Source: Lachnospiraceae bacterium (GTDB taxonomy: Bacteria > Bacillota > Clostridia > Lachnospirales > Lachnospiraceae). Taken from it: DNA of 45,626 nucleotides. The notes below the pieces were generated by a model, which worked only from the letters and a program-made list of their open reading frames with translations, was not told the DNA's origin and ran no database searches. The stretch lies in contig JAJQBK010000027.1 of NCBI GenBank assembly GCA_021203305.1, positions 1 to 45,626 of the forward strand, given 5' to 3'. Both the position numbers and the translations under genes were made by a program. Positions 8,487 to 16,997 of this stretch are shown here, piece after piece (position 1 is the first letter of the stretch; each line of letters begins with the position of its first letter).

Positions 8487-9386
8487 CTATATTACTATGA
8501 TCTCCCGGAAACCGGCCTGCAAGGCGCATTTGCGCATATTTTCCATGTAATCTGCGTCCGGCTGGGGGTAGTGTCTGTATTGTTCTCTGACGCCATTTTG
8601 TCTGAAGGCGATCAGTTTGTAGCGTAAGGAGGCGATGTCCATGTGAGGCTTCAGATAGGCAGCGATTTCCTGAATGATAGCCTCACCGTCGTTTAAGCCG
8701 GGCACCATGACAGTGCGGATCTCGGCCAGCTTTCCGGTATCCGCCAGATAAGCGGCATTCTGCAGCACCTGGGTGTTGTCAAAGCCGGTGACTCTTTTAT
8801 GCTCCCCGCTGTCAAAAGCTTTGATGTCCAGCATGACGCCATCCGTCACCGCCATCACATCAGGCAGGGCTTCATAGGAAATCATGCCGTTGCTGTCCAG
8901 AAGGGTATTCAGTCCCGCCTTTTTACACAGGGTAAAAAATTCCGCCAGGAAATCCGGATACAGGGTGCATTCCCCACCGGAAACAGTGACACCGCTGATG
9001 TAAACAGCGTATTTCTGTACCTCCGAAAAGACTTCTTGGGCGCTCATATAGCGGATTCTGGGGCTGGCGTCGTTGGGGCAGACATGGATGCAGGTGTCGC
9101 AGCGCACACACTTTTCCGGCAAAAATTTCACTTTGCCGTCTTCTATGTACAGGGCGTGAACGGGGCATTTAGCCACACAGGCTCCGCAGTTTACACATAA
9201 CCGCCTGGTCTCCGGATTGTGGCAGTACCGGCAGTCAATATTACAGCCCTGCAAAAAGACCGCAGTTCGGTTGCCCGGCCCGTCCACACAGCTGAAGGGA
9301 ATGATCTGGTTGACCGGATACAGCCGGTTTGCCGGGTCCTGCTGAATCATCGGACACGGCTGATTTTTCAGATAGCAATCCTCCAT
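8487..9386 (-). CDS. yjjW: YjjW-type glycyl radical enzyme activase
   Basis: A 299-residue radical SAM enzyme that installs the glycyl radical on its partner, here YjjI encoded three bases upstream. The radical-SAM cluster motif CNIDCRYC (CxxxCxxC) lies near residue 50. It is followed by two ferredoxin-like 4Fe-4S motifs, CVNCGACVAKCP and CVRCDTCIHVCP, as in glycyl radical activases other than the simplest pyruvate-formate lyase type. A GGE motif (VSGGECTLYP) binds SAM. The tight pairing with yjjI fixes the assignment. The activity needs anoxic conditions, which fits an anaerobic host. Confidence 0.93.
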   Translation of the reverse strand: MEDCYLKNQPCPMIQQDPANRLYPVNQIIPFSCVDGPGNRTAVFLQGCNIDCRYCHNPETRRLCVNCGACVAKCPVHALYIEDGKVKFLPEKCVRCDTCIHVCPNDASPRIRYMSAQEVFSEVQKYAVYISGVTVSGGECTLYPDFLAEFFTLCKKAGLNTLLDSNGMISYEALPDVMAVTDGVMLDIKAFDSGEHKRVTGFDNTQVLQNAAYLADTGKLAEIRTVMVPGLNDGEAIIQEIAAYLKPHMDIASLRYKLIAFRQNGVREQYRHYPQPDADYMENMRKCALQAGFREIIVI

Positions 9387-9389
9387 GGA

Positions 9390-10934
9390 CTAACGAACCT
9401 TTCTCTCCAGTACTCTGCCGTTCTGCACGGCCCCCGCGCCCAGCTGGGTGGTATTCTGCAGTACTCTCTCGCCCTTCTGGTATTTCTCTATCTCGGAGCG
9501 CTTCACCAGATAGCCGGTGATGCGGATGACGTCGCTGTCCTTGTCATGGAAAGACAGATAGCGCAGATTCTTTTTGAACGCGCCCTTGACCACATCCAGA
9601 ATAAACTGGGGGTTCTTGCGGGCGGTCATCTCCATGGGGAAGATATCTCCCGTGCCGGATGGGAAATATTTGTGGAACAGGCTGCAGTTCTCCAGATGCT
9701 CAAAGAGCGTGTCCGGCTCCTCCCCGATGGGAATCCGGGTGCCGGGAGTGATGCCCACATCCTGGGCGATCCCCACCTGGGCGTGCAGCAGATAATGTCC
9801 GCCGGTGGCCTCGCAGTAGGGCGCCTCATGGGCCTGATTGAAGGCGTCGATCTGATCCATAATCTCCACGCCCAGCTGATCCGCTTCCGCACTGTGACCG
9901 AAGCGGCCCTCTTTTCCTTCTTTTTCAAATAAAATATTGACCGCGTCCGCCAGCCCTACCAGGCCGTACATGGCGGTAAAGCAATCCCGGTGAATCAGGC
10001 CCTCCTTTGCCAGAAAATGGTGTTCAAAGAAGCCGCTCTCCTCCACGATAAAGCGTACCCGGGAATCCATGTAGCGGGCCTGCAAATCCATGACCTTCGG
10101 AAGCACGTTTTCCTTAAAGTCCTGAATATTCTCCGCCCGCTTCGCGATATTTCCCAGAATCAGGCGGCACAAAGTATAGGAGCCACCGCCGCAGAGCAGA
10201 CCGTTGTAGCAGCTGGCGATTACATAATCGTCCCCCAGCTCGGAGCGGAACATCTTGTGATTGGCAAAGCTGGGCTTGGCGCTCCTTAAACAGGTCTTCA
10301 CCGCCTCGATGGCAAAGTCATCGGGCGTGATGTCCTCATCGTATTTTAAGGAAATATTAGGCACCGCCAGCTCCAGGTCCCGCTCCGCCTCCAGAATCAG
10401 GCGGCCCGCCCTTGTGGCCTCTGGTCCCAGATTCGCGTGGGAAAAGGAATCCAGCACGGTTCTGTCAATATGTGTCAGGAATAATTTCAGATGCTTTTTG
10501 ACAAGATCGTCATCCATGTCCGTGATGAACGGGTCAAGAAGCTTGTCCAGCGCGCCCACATACACCGGATAGTTGGTGATGCTGGGTACGTGTTTATAAA
10601 TGATCAGCAGATTGTTGATCGCTTCAAAGAAATCAGTGGGAGGCTTCAGCTGCAGAAACTCGCTGCCCTCCGTGAAAAACTTATCATAATCCGGAATAAT
10701 ATACCGGGGGCGCATGGGCGCGTGGCCCTCGTACAGGTCGCAGATACACTGCTTTCCCTCAACAGGCTCCAGATATTCCTCCAGCCCCTCAGGCAAATCC
10801 AGGACCTCCATCAGGGAATCCGCCTGATTGGCAAGGTTGGTCAGCTTCTGCTCGTGGGTCAGGACGGGGCTTTCAATGATATCCAGGATGTCCTTCCTGG
10901 TCTGCTCCACTCTCTCCATCGAAATCGGTCTCAT
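9390..10934 (-). CDS. yjjI: YjjI family glycyl radical enzyme
   Basis: A 514-residue protein of the YjjI (DUF3029) family, whose reaction is unknown. The C-terminal glycyl-radical loop is VIRITGYLVKRSE with the radical glycine at about residue 474, equivalent to the RVSGY motif of pyruvate-formate lyase. Cys242, Cys248 and Cys256 in ASCYNGLLCGGGSYTLC are candidates for the thiyl radical residue. The ATG at 10934 is selected because GGGGAGGT lies six bases upstream and a consensus promoter lies just beyond; the frame extends 41 codons further but covers the promoter. In E. coli the yjjI-yjjW pair lies beside deoCABD. Here it sits inside a deoxynucleoside cluster, between the binding-protein gene and the transporter genes. 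Confidence 0.93.
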   Translation of the reverse strand: MRPISMERVEQTRKDILDIIESPVLTHEQKLTNLANQADSLMEVLDLPEGLEEYLEPVEGKQCICDLYEGHAPMRPRYIIPDYDKFFTEGSEFLQLKPPTDFFEAINNLLIIYKHVPSITNYPVYVGALDKLLDPFITDMDDDLVKKHLKLFLTHIDRTVLDSFSHANLGPEATRAGRLILEAERDLELAVPNISLKYDEDITPDDFAIEAVKTCLRSAKPSFANHKMFRSELGDDYVIASCYNGLLCGGGSYTLCRLILGNIAKRAENIQDFKENVLPKVMDLQARYMDSRVRFIVEESGFFEHHFLAKEGLIHRDCFTAMYGLVGLADAVNILFEKEGKEGRFGHSAEADQLGVEIMDQIDAFNQAHEAPYCEATGGHYLLHAQVGIAQDVGITPGTRIPIGEEPDTLFEHLENCSLFHKYFPSGTGDIFPMEMTARKNPQFILDVVKGAFKKNLRYLSFHDKDSDVIRITGYLVKRSEIEKYQKGERVLQNTTQLGAGAVQNGRVLERKVR

Positions 10935-10965
10935 ATAGCACCTCCCCGAACAATTATTTTCATCT

Positions 10966-10994
10966 ATTATAAACAAAAGCTTAAGGAAATGCAA
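10966..10994 (-). promoter_or_regulatory. Sigma-A promoter of yjjI-yjjW and downstream genes
   Basis: On the minus strand, a -35 TTGCAT (10989-10994) is separated by 17 bases from a perfect -10 TATAAT (10966-10971). Transcription would start about 20-25 bases before the yjjI start codon. Confidence 0.82.
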
Positions 10995-11002
10995 AGCATT
11001 TC
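10986..11002. promoter_or_regulatory. Candidate operator palindrome over the yjjI -35
   Basis: GAAATGC-AAA-GCATTTC is a perfect seven-base inverted repeat with a three-base centre. It covers the -35 hexamer of the yjjI promoter, where a bound repressor would block RNA polymerase. The regulator is not identified; none of the window's regulator genes is adjacent. Confidence 0.6.
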
Positions 11003-11068
11003 TGTACAAACTTCGGAAAACTTCATAAAAAAACTGTGAAGCGTCCGGCGCCCGCACTCGCTCCTTTT

Positions 11069-11128
11069 ACAAAAGAAGGCTGACGCCCTCTGCGCAGATC
11101 TCATCATCGCGGAAAGTGTCAGCCCTTC
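11069..11128 (-). terminator. Probable terminator after the BMP lipoprotein gene
   Basis: On the minus strand GAAGGGCTGAC (11118-11128) pairs with GTCAGCCTTC (11075-11084), with one bulged base, and is followed by TTTTGT. The roughly 33-base loop contains further self-complementary sequence. It could separate bmpA from yjjI or allow partial read-through. Confidence 0.6.
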
Positions 11129-11157
11129 ATTATGTTTGATTTGTCTTAACCCTGAAA

Positions 11158-12198
11158 TCAGTCAAGCTCGTAAACGTCGCCGTAGGCCGCCTCAAAGTCC
11201 TCCTGAGTCTTCGGAACCACGATATCGCCGGCGATAATCTGCTCTTTGAGCTCTTCCACTGCGGTCAGCACATCATCCGGAAGCAGGTCCGTGGTAGGAG
11301 CGATGTCAACGCCCTCGCTGGACAGATCGTAGGTATGAACGCCCGCGGTGAAGTTGCCCTCGTAAGCGTCAAGGCCGATCTCATAGGAAGCGGTATCCAC
11401 ACGCTTCATGGCGGAAGTGATCACGTTGTCAGGAGCGTAGCTCGACTGGTCAGAGTCTACGCCGATGGCATAGATATTGGCTTCCTTGCAGGCCTCAATA
11501 ACGCCAAGGCCGGTGCCGCCGGCGGCGTGGAAGATCACGTCAGCGCCGTTGGTAATCTGAGCGTTGGCCAGAGACTTGCCTGTAGCGGAATCGCCGAAGG
11601 AATTGGCGTTGGCCTGAAGAACGGTGGCATCCGGATTGGCATCCAGAACGCCGGCCACATAGCCGTAACCAAACTCATTCATGGTGGTGGTGCTCATGCC
11701 AAGCACGAAACCAACCACGTTGCTCTCGGTCATCAGGCCGGCCACATAACCTACCAGGTAAGAGGCCTGAGACTGCTCAAACATCAGGCAGGCAACATTC
11801 TCCTTGTCCGCGTTGGTGCTGTCATCGATGATGGCGAACAGGACGTCCGGGTTGGCGTCAGCGGCCTCGCCGATGGCATCCGCCAGCATATAGCCCACGC
11901 CGATGATCAGGTCATAATCCTCGTCCAGGAAGGTCTCAATATTGGCTGAATAATCAGAATCCGTAGCGGACTCCAGATAATTGACCTCAATCAGGCCCTC
12001 ATAGTCCTCGCCCAACTGTGACAGGCCTTCCCAGGATGACTGGTTGAAGGAGCCGTCGTTGACGCCGCCGGTATCGGTTACCATGCCGATCTTGTACGGC
12101 TCATCGGAGCTGGTGGAAGTTGAGTCGGAGCTGCCGCACGCCATAAGGCCGAACACCATGACGGCGCACAGAGCTAACGCAAAAAGTTTCTTTCTCAT
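11158..12198 (-). CDS. bmpA: BMP family nucleoside-binding lipoprotein
   Basis: A 346-residue extracytoplasmic substrate-binding lipoprotein for the NupOPQ importer. The start MRKKLFALALCAVMVFG leads to a lipobox LMAC, so the mature protein begins with a lipidated cysteine near residue 21, followed by a serine/threonine-rich linker. The mature part shows BMP-family landmarks such as the TDTGGVNDGSFNQSSWEG segment near residues 40-57 and DVIFHAAGGTGLGV. The ATG at 12198 has AGGAGGG upstream; a longer open frame to 12267 has no signal peptide context. It has its own promoter at 12332-12360. It is separated from its transporter genes by yjjI-yjjW, which is unusual. Confidence 0.95.
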   Translation of the reverse strand: MRKKLFALALCAVMVFGLMACGSSDSTSTSSDEPYKIGMVTDTGGVNDGSFNQSSWEGLSQLGEDYEGLIEVNYLESATDSDYSANIETFLDEDYDLIIGVGYMLADAIGEAADANPDVLFAIIDDSTNADKENVACLMFEQSQASYLVGYVAGLMTESNVVGFVLGMSTTTMNEFGYGYVAGVLDANPDATVLQANANSFGDSATGKSLANAQITNGADVIFHAAGGTGLGVIEACKEANIYAIGVDSDQSSYAPDNVITSAMKRVDTASYEIGLDAYEGNFTAGVHTYDLSSEGVDIAPTTDLLPDDVLTAVEELKEQIIAGDIVVPKTQEDFEAAYGDVYELD

Positions 12199-12331
12199 TT
12201 TTTCCCTCCTAAAGTGTAATTTGAATGCTCCTGCCGCCGCCCACAGCTGACCCGGCAGGTAACCCACAGCCGGATTTCACCACAGCGGCAGCAATTCGTG
12301 AGATCATAAATTTTACACCTCACTGACACAG

Positions 12332-12360
12332 ATTTTACACGCATTGACTTTTTTCGTCAA
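12332..12360 (-). promoter_or_regulatory. Sigma-A promoter of bmpA with inverted repeat over the -35
   Basis: On the minus strand, -35 TTGACG (12355-12360), a 17-base spacer and -10 TAAAAT (12332-12337). The -35 is the left half of TTGAC-N7-GTCAA (12344-12360), a candidate operator. GTGTAAAAT, which contains the -10, is repeated about 21 bases downstream, giving either a second weak -10 or a direct-repeat binding site. Confidence 0.78.
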
Positions 12361-12372
12361 CTGGTTTATGAA

Positions 12373-12414
12373 GGATTTTTTGTATATTTATCAATCTTTT
12401 TTTATACAAAATCC
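12373..12414. repeat. AT-rich inverted repeat upstream of the bmpA promoter
   Basis: GGATTTTTTGTATA (12373-12386) and TATACAAAATCC (12403-12414) are complementary apart from the length of the T-run, with a 16-base A/T-rich loop. It lies between the deoB stop and the bmpA -35. It may be a regulator site, an UP element or a weak terminator for deoB; no U-run follows it. Confidence 0.5.
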
Positions 12415-12476
12415 GCAATTTCCTATTCCGGCCTGACGCGCCCGCGTAAGAACCCGCAATGAAAGCGGTCTCTCTG

Positions 12477-13661
12477 TCACAGCCTTTCCAGAATGGAGCT
12501 TCCGATGGTGTTCTCCGGCATGGGCACGCCGAAATTGTCAGCTATAGAACAGCCGATCACGGCGAAGGTATCCTGCGCCGGCAGTGGGCCGCCCTCCTCC
12601 ATTTTCTTTGACCAGGCGATAAAGGGCACCTTCTCCCTGGTGTGGTCCGTGCCCGTGTAGGTGGGGTCATTGCCGTGGTCCGCAGTAATGATCAGCAGAT
12701 CCTCCTCCCCCATGGCCTCCATAAACTGCCCCAGCTTCTCATCGAAGCGCTCCAGCTCCTGCGCGTAGCCCACAGGATTCCTGCGGTGTCCCCAGAGAGC
12801 GTCGAAATCCACCAGATTGGTGAAGCACAGGCCGGTGAAATCCTCAGACAGCTCTTCAATGGTCTGCTCCATGCCGTGGACGCTGCTCTTTGATTTCAGC
12901 GCCTTCGTGATGCCCTGGCCGCAGAAAATATCGTTGATCTTGCCGATACTGATCACGTCATACCCGGCGTCCTTCAGCGCATTGAGCGCAGTGCGCCCGT
13001 AAGGCTCCACCGCGTAATCATGGCGGTTGGCAGTGCGCACGAACTCGCCCTTACGCTTTCCCACATAGGGCCTGGCGATAACCCGCCCTACCTTCCACTC
13101 CTCCCGCATGCACAGCTCTCTGGCGATCTCGCAGCAGCGATAAAGGTTCTGTAAGTCAAAGGTCTCCTCATTGCCGCAGATCTGCAGCACACTGTCGGCG
13201 GAGGTATAAACGATCATGGCGCCGGTATTGATCTCCTCCTCCCCCAGCTCCTCCAGAATCTCCGTCCCGCTGGCGGACTTGTTGCCGATCACCCTCTTGC
13301 CGCAACGCTTTTCCAGCTCCCCGATCAGCTCCGGCGGAAACCCTGTATCCGTAAAGCTCTTAAAGGGAGCAGTAATATGCAGCCCCATCATCTCCCAGTG
13401 CCCCGTCATGGTATCCTTGCTGACACTGCGCTCATAAAGCTCCGCGTATCTGCCCAGCGGCCTTTCAACAGGCTCCACCCCCTTCATGGGATGCAGATTG
13501 GCCAGCCCCAGCCTGCGCAGATTCGGAATCTGAAACTCCTCCACGCTGTCCGCGATATGCCCCAGCGTATCCACCCCGATATCGCCATACTCCGCACTGT
13601 CCGGCATGGCCCCGATCCCCAGAGAATCAATCACAATCACAAATATTCTCTTATATTTCAT
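12477..13661 (-). CDS. deoB: Phosphopentomutase
   Basis: A 394-residue alkaline-phosphatase-superfamily mutase interconverting (deoxy)ribose-1-phosphate and (deoxy)ribose-5-phosphate, linking the phosphorylase to DeoC. The N-terminal [13 protein letters not shown] carries the first metal aspartate, the nucleophile threonine lies in [13 protein letters not shown] near residue 85, and the C-terminal metal ligands are in [12 protein letters not shown] with the following TDHTREKVP. The length is normal. It starts seven bases after the uridine phosphorylase gene, so the two form a transcription unit upstream of bmpA. Confidence 0.97.
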   Translation of the reverse strand: MKYKRIFVIVIDSLGIGAMPDSAEYGDIGVDTLGHIADSVEEFQIPNLRRLGLANLHPMKGVEPVERPLGRYAELYERSVSKDTMTGHWEMMGLHITAPFKSFTDTGFPPELIGELEKRCGKRVIGNKSASGTEILEELGEEEINTGAMIVYTSADSVLQICGNEETFDLQNLYRCCEIARELCMREEWKVGRVIARPYVGKRKGEFVRTANRHDYAVEPYGRTALNALKDAGYDVISIGKINDIFCGQGITKALKSKSSVHGMEQTIEELSEDFTGLCFTNLVDFDALWGHRRNPVGYAQELERFDEKLGQFMEAMGEEDLLIITADHGNDPTYTGTDHTREKVPFIAWSKKMEEGGPLPAQDTFAVIGCSIADNFGVPMPENTIGSSILERL

Positions 13662-13668
13662 CTATCTG

Positions 13669-14472
13669 TCACCTTCTTTTTCCTTCACGCGACCCTTTTG
13701 CGTCCCGTCTAATCAGCTCCCTCACCGCCTCCACCGCCGTCCGTATCGCCAGCTCCGTATCATGCACCTGCTTATTCTCCATCCCCAGCCGCTCTCTCTC
13801 CTGATTGGCGACGGCTAGCAGACATGTCCCGGTCCTGGCCCGCAGATATCCGCCCACGATAAACAGCGCCGCGGACTCCATCTCGCTGGCCTTACAGCCC
13901 ATTTTCAGCCAGGCCTGCCACTTCTGCGTCAGCTCATAGCCCGCCGGCAGCTTCTCCGGCTCATGCTGCCCGTAAAAAGCGTCCTTGCACTGCACCACGC
14001 CAGTGTGATAAACCGCTCCCAGCCTTTGGGCCGCCTGTACCAGAGCGTTGGTCACCTCCAGATCTGCCACCGCCGGATACTCAATGGGCGCATACTCCTT
14101 GCTGGTGCCCTCCATGCGGATTGCCCCGGTGGCAATGACCAGGTCCCCGCCCTTTACGTCCACATCCATGCCGCCGCAGGTGCCTACCCGCAGAAAGGTG
14201 TCCGCGCCGCAGCGTGTCAGCTCCTCCAAAGCGATGGAGGTGCTGGCGCCTCCGATGCCGGTGCTTGTCACGCTGACCTTCACTCCATCCAGAGTGCCCG
14301 TGTAGGTCACAAACTCCCGGCTGTCCGCGATCAGCCTCGGCTCGTCAAAATACGCCGCGATTTTCCGGCAGCGTTTGGGGTCGCCCGGCAGAAGCACATA
14401 CCTTCCCACCTCGCCCGGCCCCACCTGAATATGATACTGCTTTCCGCTTCCCTCGGTATAATCAATCATCAC
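13669..14472 (-). CDS. udp: Uridine phosphorylase
   Basis: A 267-residue nucleoside phosphorylase of the PNP/UDP family that cleaves uridine (and probably deoxyuridine) with phosphate. Landmarks are the phosphate-binding [29 protein letters not shown] near residue 75, [11 protein letters not shown] and the ribose-binding SEMESAALF. The extended similarity to E. coli Udp ([22 protein letters not shown] region) favours uridine phosphorylase over DeoD-type purine phosphorylase, though exact base specificity cannot be fixed here. The ATG at 14472 gives [10 protein letters not shown]. It precedes deoB by seven bases and receives uridine from cytidine deaminase. Confidence 0.9.
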   Translation of the reverse strand: MMIDYTEGSGKQYHIQVGPGEVGRYVLLPGDPKRCRKIAAYFDEPRLIADSREFVTYTGTLDGVKVSVTSTGIGGASTSIALEELTRCGADTFLRVGTCGGMDVDVKGGDLVIATGAIRMEGTSKEYAPIEYPAVADLEVTNALVQAAQRLGAVYHTGVVQCKDAFYGQHEPEKLPAGYELTQKWQAWLKMGCKASEMESAALFIVGGYLRARTGTCLLAVANQERERLGMENKQVHDTELAIRTAVEAVRELIRRDAKGSREGKRR

Positions 14473-14572
14473 GTTTTCCTTCCCGCGCCTTCTGAAATCC
14501 CGCGCAAATTTCGTTCCTGATCACGGTCATCTGATTTTCACAGATACATTTATTTCACTCATTGCTCCTGTA

Positions 14573-14848
14573 TCATTCCCCGTTCAAATCCTCATCCTGC
14601 GAAGCGCTCTCTTCCGGCGAAATATCAGCGCCATCCCCGCCCGCGGCCTCGCTTTCGCTCTCCTGCTCCTCATCCTGCGCGGAATTGCTGTAAATCGTTC
14701 CGATGGAATTGCTGATGGTAGTGGGCGTCCGCACCTCCTCCGTCTCCAGCCGGTTCTGCTCATAAATCCACATGCCGCTGCTCAGGGCCATGGTCGCCAC
14801 CGCCACCATCAGCGCCGCGGCCAGAAATGTCAGAATATTATATTTCAT
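14573..14848 (-). CDS. Small membrane-anchored or secreted acidic protein linked to the sensor kinase
   Basis: A 91-residue protein not recognised as a known family. Residues 5-27 are hydrophobic (ILTFLAAALMVAVATMALSS) and form a membrane anchor or signal peptide. The rest is hydrophilic and strongly acidic (SAQDEEQESESEAAGGDG and onward), so it would be extracytoplasmic. Its start lies within the end of the histidine kinase gene with an 11-base overlap, giving the order response regulator, kinase, small protein in one operon. Such placement suggests an accessory or modulatory role toward the kinase, but that is inference only. Confidence 0.72.
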   Translation of the reverse strand: MKYNILTFLAAALMVAVATMALSSGMWIYEQNRLETEEVRTPTTISNSIGTIYSNSAQDEEQESESEAAGGDGADISPEESASQDEDLNGE

Positions 14849-16247
14849 CCTCTTCGTCCACCTCCTCCGGCATGGGAACCGGCAAAATAACAGGCAAAGT
14901 AACCGTCACCGTTGTGCCCAGCCCCACCTGGGACTCAAACTCCATGGTGCCGCCGTGCTTTCTGACAATCAGCGCACACAGACTCAAACCGATGCCCGCG
15001 CCCCCGTTGGAACGGCTCCTGGCCTTATCCACCCGGTAAAAGGCGTCCGTAATACGGTCCAGCTCCTCTTCCTCCATGCCGATGCCATGATCCTGCACCG
15101 CCAGGCACACACTGTCTTTTTCCTCCCAGATATAAAACTGTATGATGCCGCCGCTCTCGCTGGCCCTGGCCGAGTTCTCGATCAGATTGCGGGCCAGGCA
15201 GATCAGCATGCCCCGGTCTCCCATAAAGGACTTTACTCCTATATTTTTCTGCAGACGCAGACGCCGCTCATGGAGCGTTCCCTCCAGCATACTGGAAATA
15301 TCCTTCACAAAGCCCTCCGCATCGATCTCCTCCCGGTTCAGCTCATCCTCCCGGAAAATCGCCATGGTCAGAAGCTCCTGTCCCATGTGGCTCAAGCGCT
15401 TGCTCTCCATCATAATATATTCCAGAGCCTCCAGCCGCTCCTCCTCCGAACAGCGGGCCTTCTCCAGATACTCCGCGTATCCGTAGATCGCGGTCAGTGG
15501 AGTGCGCAGCTCATGGGCCACATCGTCCACCAGCTGCTGCTTGGTCTCGTTTTCCCTCTGCAGCTGTTCCAGCTGGGCCTGAATCTCCTCCGCCATCTCG
15601 TTGAACCGCTCCGTCAGCAGGGCAATGTCATCCTTTCCCTCCACCTCCACAGGCTGCCAGGGCTCTCCACGGCGCATCCGCTCCACCTCCGTGCTCAGCC
15701 GGGACAGCGGATAGGTCAGCTCATAGAGCAGCAGATACAAAATCAGCGCCAGCACGATGGAGCAGCTTAAGCTGATCACCATAAAAACCGTTTTCAGGTC
15801 ATCCCAGAGCTGATAAAAATCATCCAGAGGCTTCGTATAGTACAGCTGATAGCCCTCGTAGGGTGTCTCCAGAAGTTCTGTTACATACAAAATAGGCGAA
15901 TCTCCTCCCATGTATATCTGAACAAGCTGCTGCCCCATGGTCACATCCTCGCTGACATCCACGTAAGTGATTTCCATGGTAACGCTGGAATCCTTGGCGG
16001 CCATATATTCAATATAGGTCCGGCTGACCTCCTCCACAATGCCCTCTCTCAGCTGCTGCACCCCCGGCAGGGACTCGATATCCCTGACGATGGTATGGCA
16101 GAGCATATGAACCTCGTCCGAGGCCTGATCCTTGGCAGCCTCGATATTGTAGTCAAAAATTTTCCTGGCGCCCATAAACAGGCCCACATTCAGTACCGGC
16201 AAAAACAAAAGCAGTGCCGTCATATAGATTTTCTGCCACAGCTTCAT
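14838..16247 (-). CDS. Sensor histidine kinase with HAMP domain
   Basis: A 469-residue membrane kinase. Two membrane helices (about residues 8-27 and 153-175) flank an extracytoplasmic sensor of about 125 residues. A HAMP domain follows (ELTYPLSRLSTEVERM), then the HisKA dimerisation helix with phospho-acceptor His245 in DDVAHELRTPLTA, and the HATPase_c domain with N-box LARNLIENSARAS, G1 box DHGIGM and G2 box GGAGIGLSLC. The start overlaps the response regulator stop by four bases (ATGA). The extracytoplasmic sensor contains no domain I can name, so the stimulus is unknown; the neighbouring LCP gene hints at an envelope signal. Confidence 0.95.
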   Translation of the reverse strand: MKLWQKIYMTALLLFLPVLNVGLFMGARKIFDYNIEAAKDQASDEVHMLCHTIVRDIESLPGVQQLREGIVEEVSRTYIEYMAAKDSSVTMEITYVDVSEDVTMGQQLVQIYMGGDSPILYVTELLETPYEGYQLYYTKPLDDFYQLWDDLKTVFMVISLSCSIVLALILYLLLYELTYPLSRLSTEVERMRRGEPWQPVEVEGKDDIALLTERFNEMAEEIQAQLEQLQRENETKQQLVDDVAHELRTPLTAIYGYAEYLEKARCSEEERLEALEYIMMESKRLSHMGQELLTMAIFREDELNREEIDAEGFVKDISSMLEGTLHERRLRLQKNIGVKSFMGDRGMLICLARNLIENSARASESGGIIQFYIWEEKDSVCLAVQDHGIGMEEEELDRITDAFYRVDKARSRSNGGAGIGLSLCALIVRKHGGTMEFESQVGLGTTVTVTLPVILPVPMPEEVDEEDEI

Positions 16248-16900
16248 ACACTCGTCTCCAGGCGATACCCCAGCTTATACAGGGTTTTGATCTGATTCTC
16301 CCATCCCAGCTTCTTGCGCAGCTTTACAATATGGACGTCCACCGTTCTGGCGTCGCCCTCAAAATCATACCCCCAGGCCATATTGAGCAGCCGGTCCCGG
16401 CTCAAGGCAATATTGGCGTTGCGGATTAAAACCTCCAGAAGGGACCATTCCTGGGGTGTCAGCGTGACCTCCTCCCCGTCCCTTGTCACCCTCTGGGAAA
16501 CCAGGTCCACCGTGACTCCGGCCAGCTCAAAGGTGCTGGCATCCTTTTTGTACCGCTTCAAAATCAGGTTGACCCGGGCGATCAGCTCCAGCATATCGAA
16601 GGGCTTCACCAGATAATCCTCGGCTCCGCTGGTCAACCCCTTTAATTTGTCCTGAATGCCGTCCCTGGCCGTCACAAACATGACAGGGATATCATGAATC
16701 TCCTTGATGATATCCAGCCCCGACATATAGGGCAGCATAATATCCAGAATGACCAAATCAATATCAGCCCTGGAGTCTAAAATCTCCAGGGCCTGTTTGC
16801 CGTCAAAAGCCTGCAAAACCTGGTGATTTTGCAGCACCAGGTTTTGTTTCATCAGTTGGTTGATGGGTTTCTCGTCTTCTACAATTAATATACGGGCCAT
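16244..16900 (-). CDS. OmpR/PhoB-family response regulator
   Basis: A 218-residue DNA-binding response regulator. The receiver domain (residues 1-118) has acidic residues VEDE, phospho-acceptor Asp53 in LVILDIMLP and the lysine of YLVKPFD. The C-terminal winged helix (residues 125-218) shows the OmpR pattern LTPQEWSLLEVLIRNAN and RTVDVHIVKLRKKLG. It is encoded directly upstream of its cognate kinase with a four-base overlap and has a GGGAGGG ribosome-binding site. Targets are unknown; the LCP gene 97 bases upstream is a likely operon mate or target. Confidence 0.95.
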   Translation of the reverse strand: MARILIVEDEKPINQLMKQNLVLQNHQVLQAFDGKQALEILDSRADIDLVILDIMLPYMSGLDIIKEIHDIPVMFVTARDGIQDKLKGLTSGAEDYLVKPFDMLELIARVNLILKRYKKDASTFELAGVTVDLVSQRVTRDGEEVTLTPQEWSLLEVLIRNANIALSRDRLLNMAWGYDFEGDARTVDVHIVKLRKKLGWENQIKTLYKLGYRLETSV

Positions 16901-16997
16901 ACTTCCCTCCCGGTTTTATTCTATGCTGATGGTCTGCCAAATATCCGAAACCCGGCTTATCAGCAGGAACGAATCGCAATCCGCGCAGCCTCCCCCT

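Noticed and set aside
12199-12476. Purine riboswitch before the nucleoside-binding protein gene
   Set aside because: The leader does not show the conserved three-way junction core; visible structure is inverted repeats around the promoter.
13669-14472. Purine nucleoside phosphorylase DeoD
   Set aside because: The family is shared, but the sequence between residues 110 and 150 and the SEMESAALF region follow uridine phosphorylase more closely; specificity remains to be tested.
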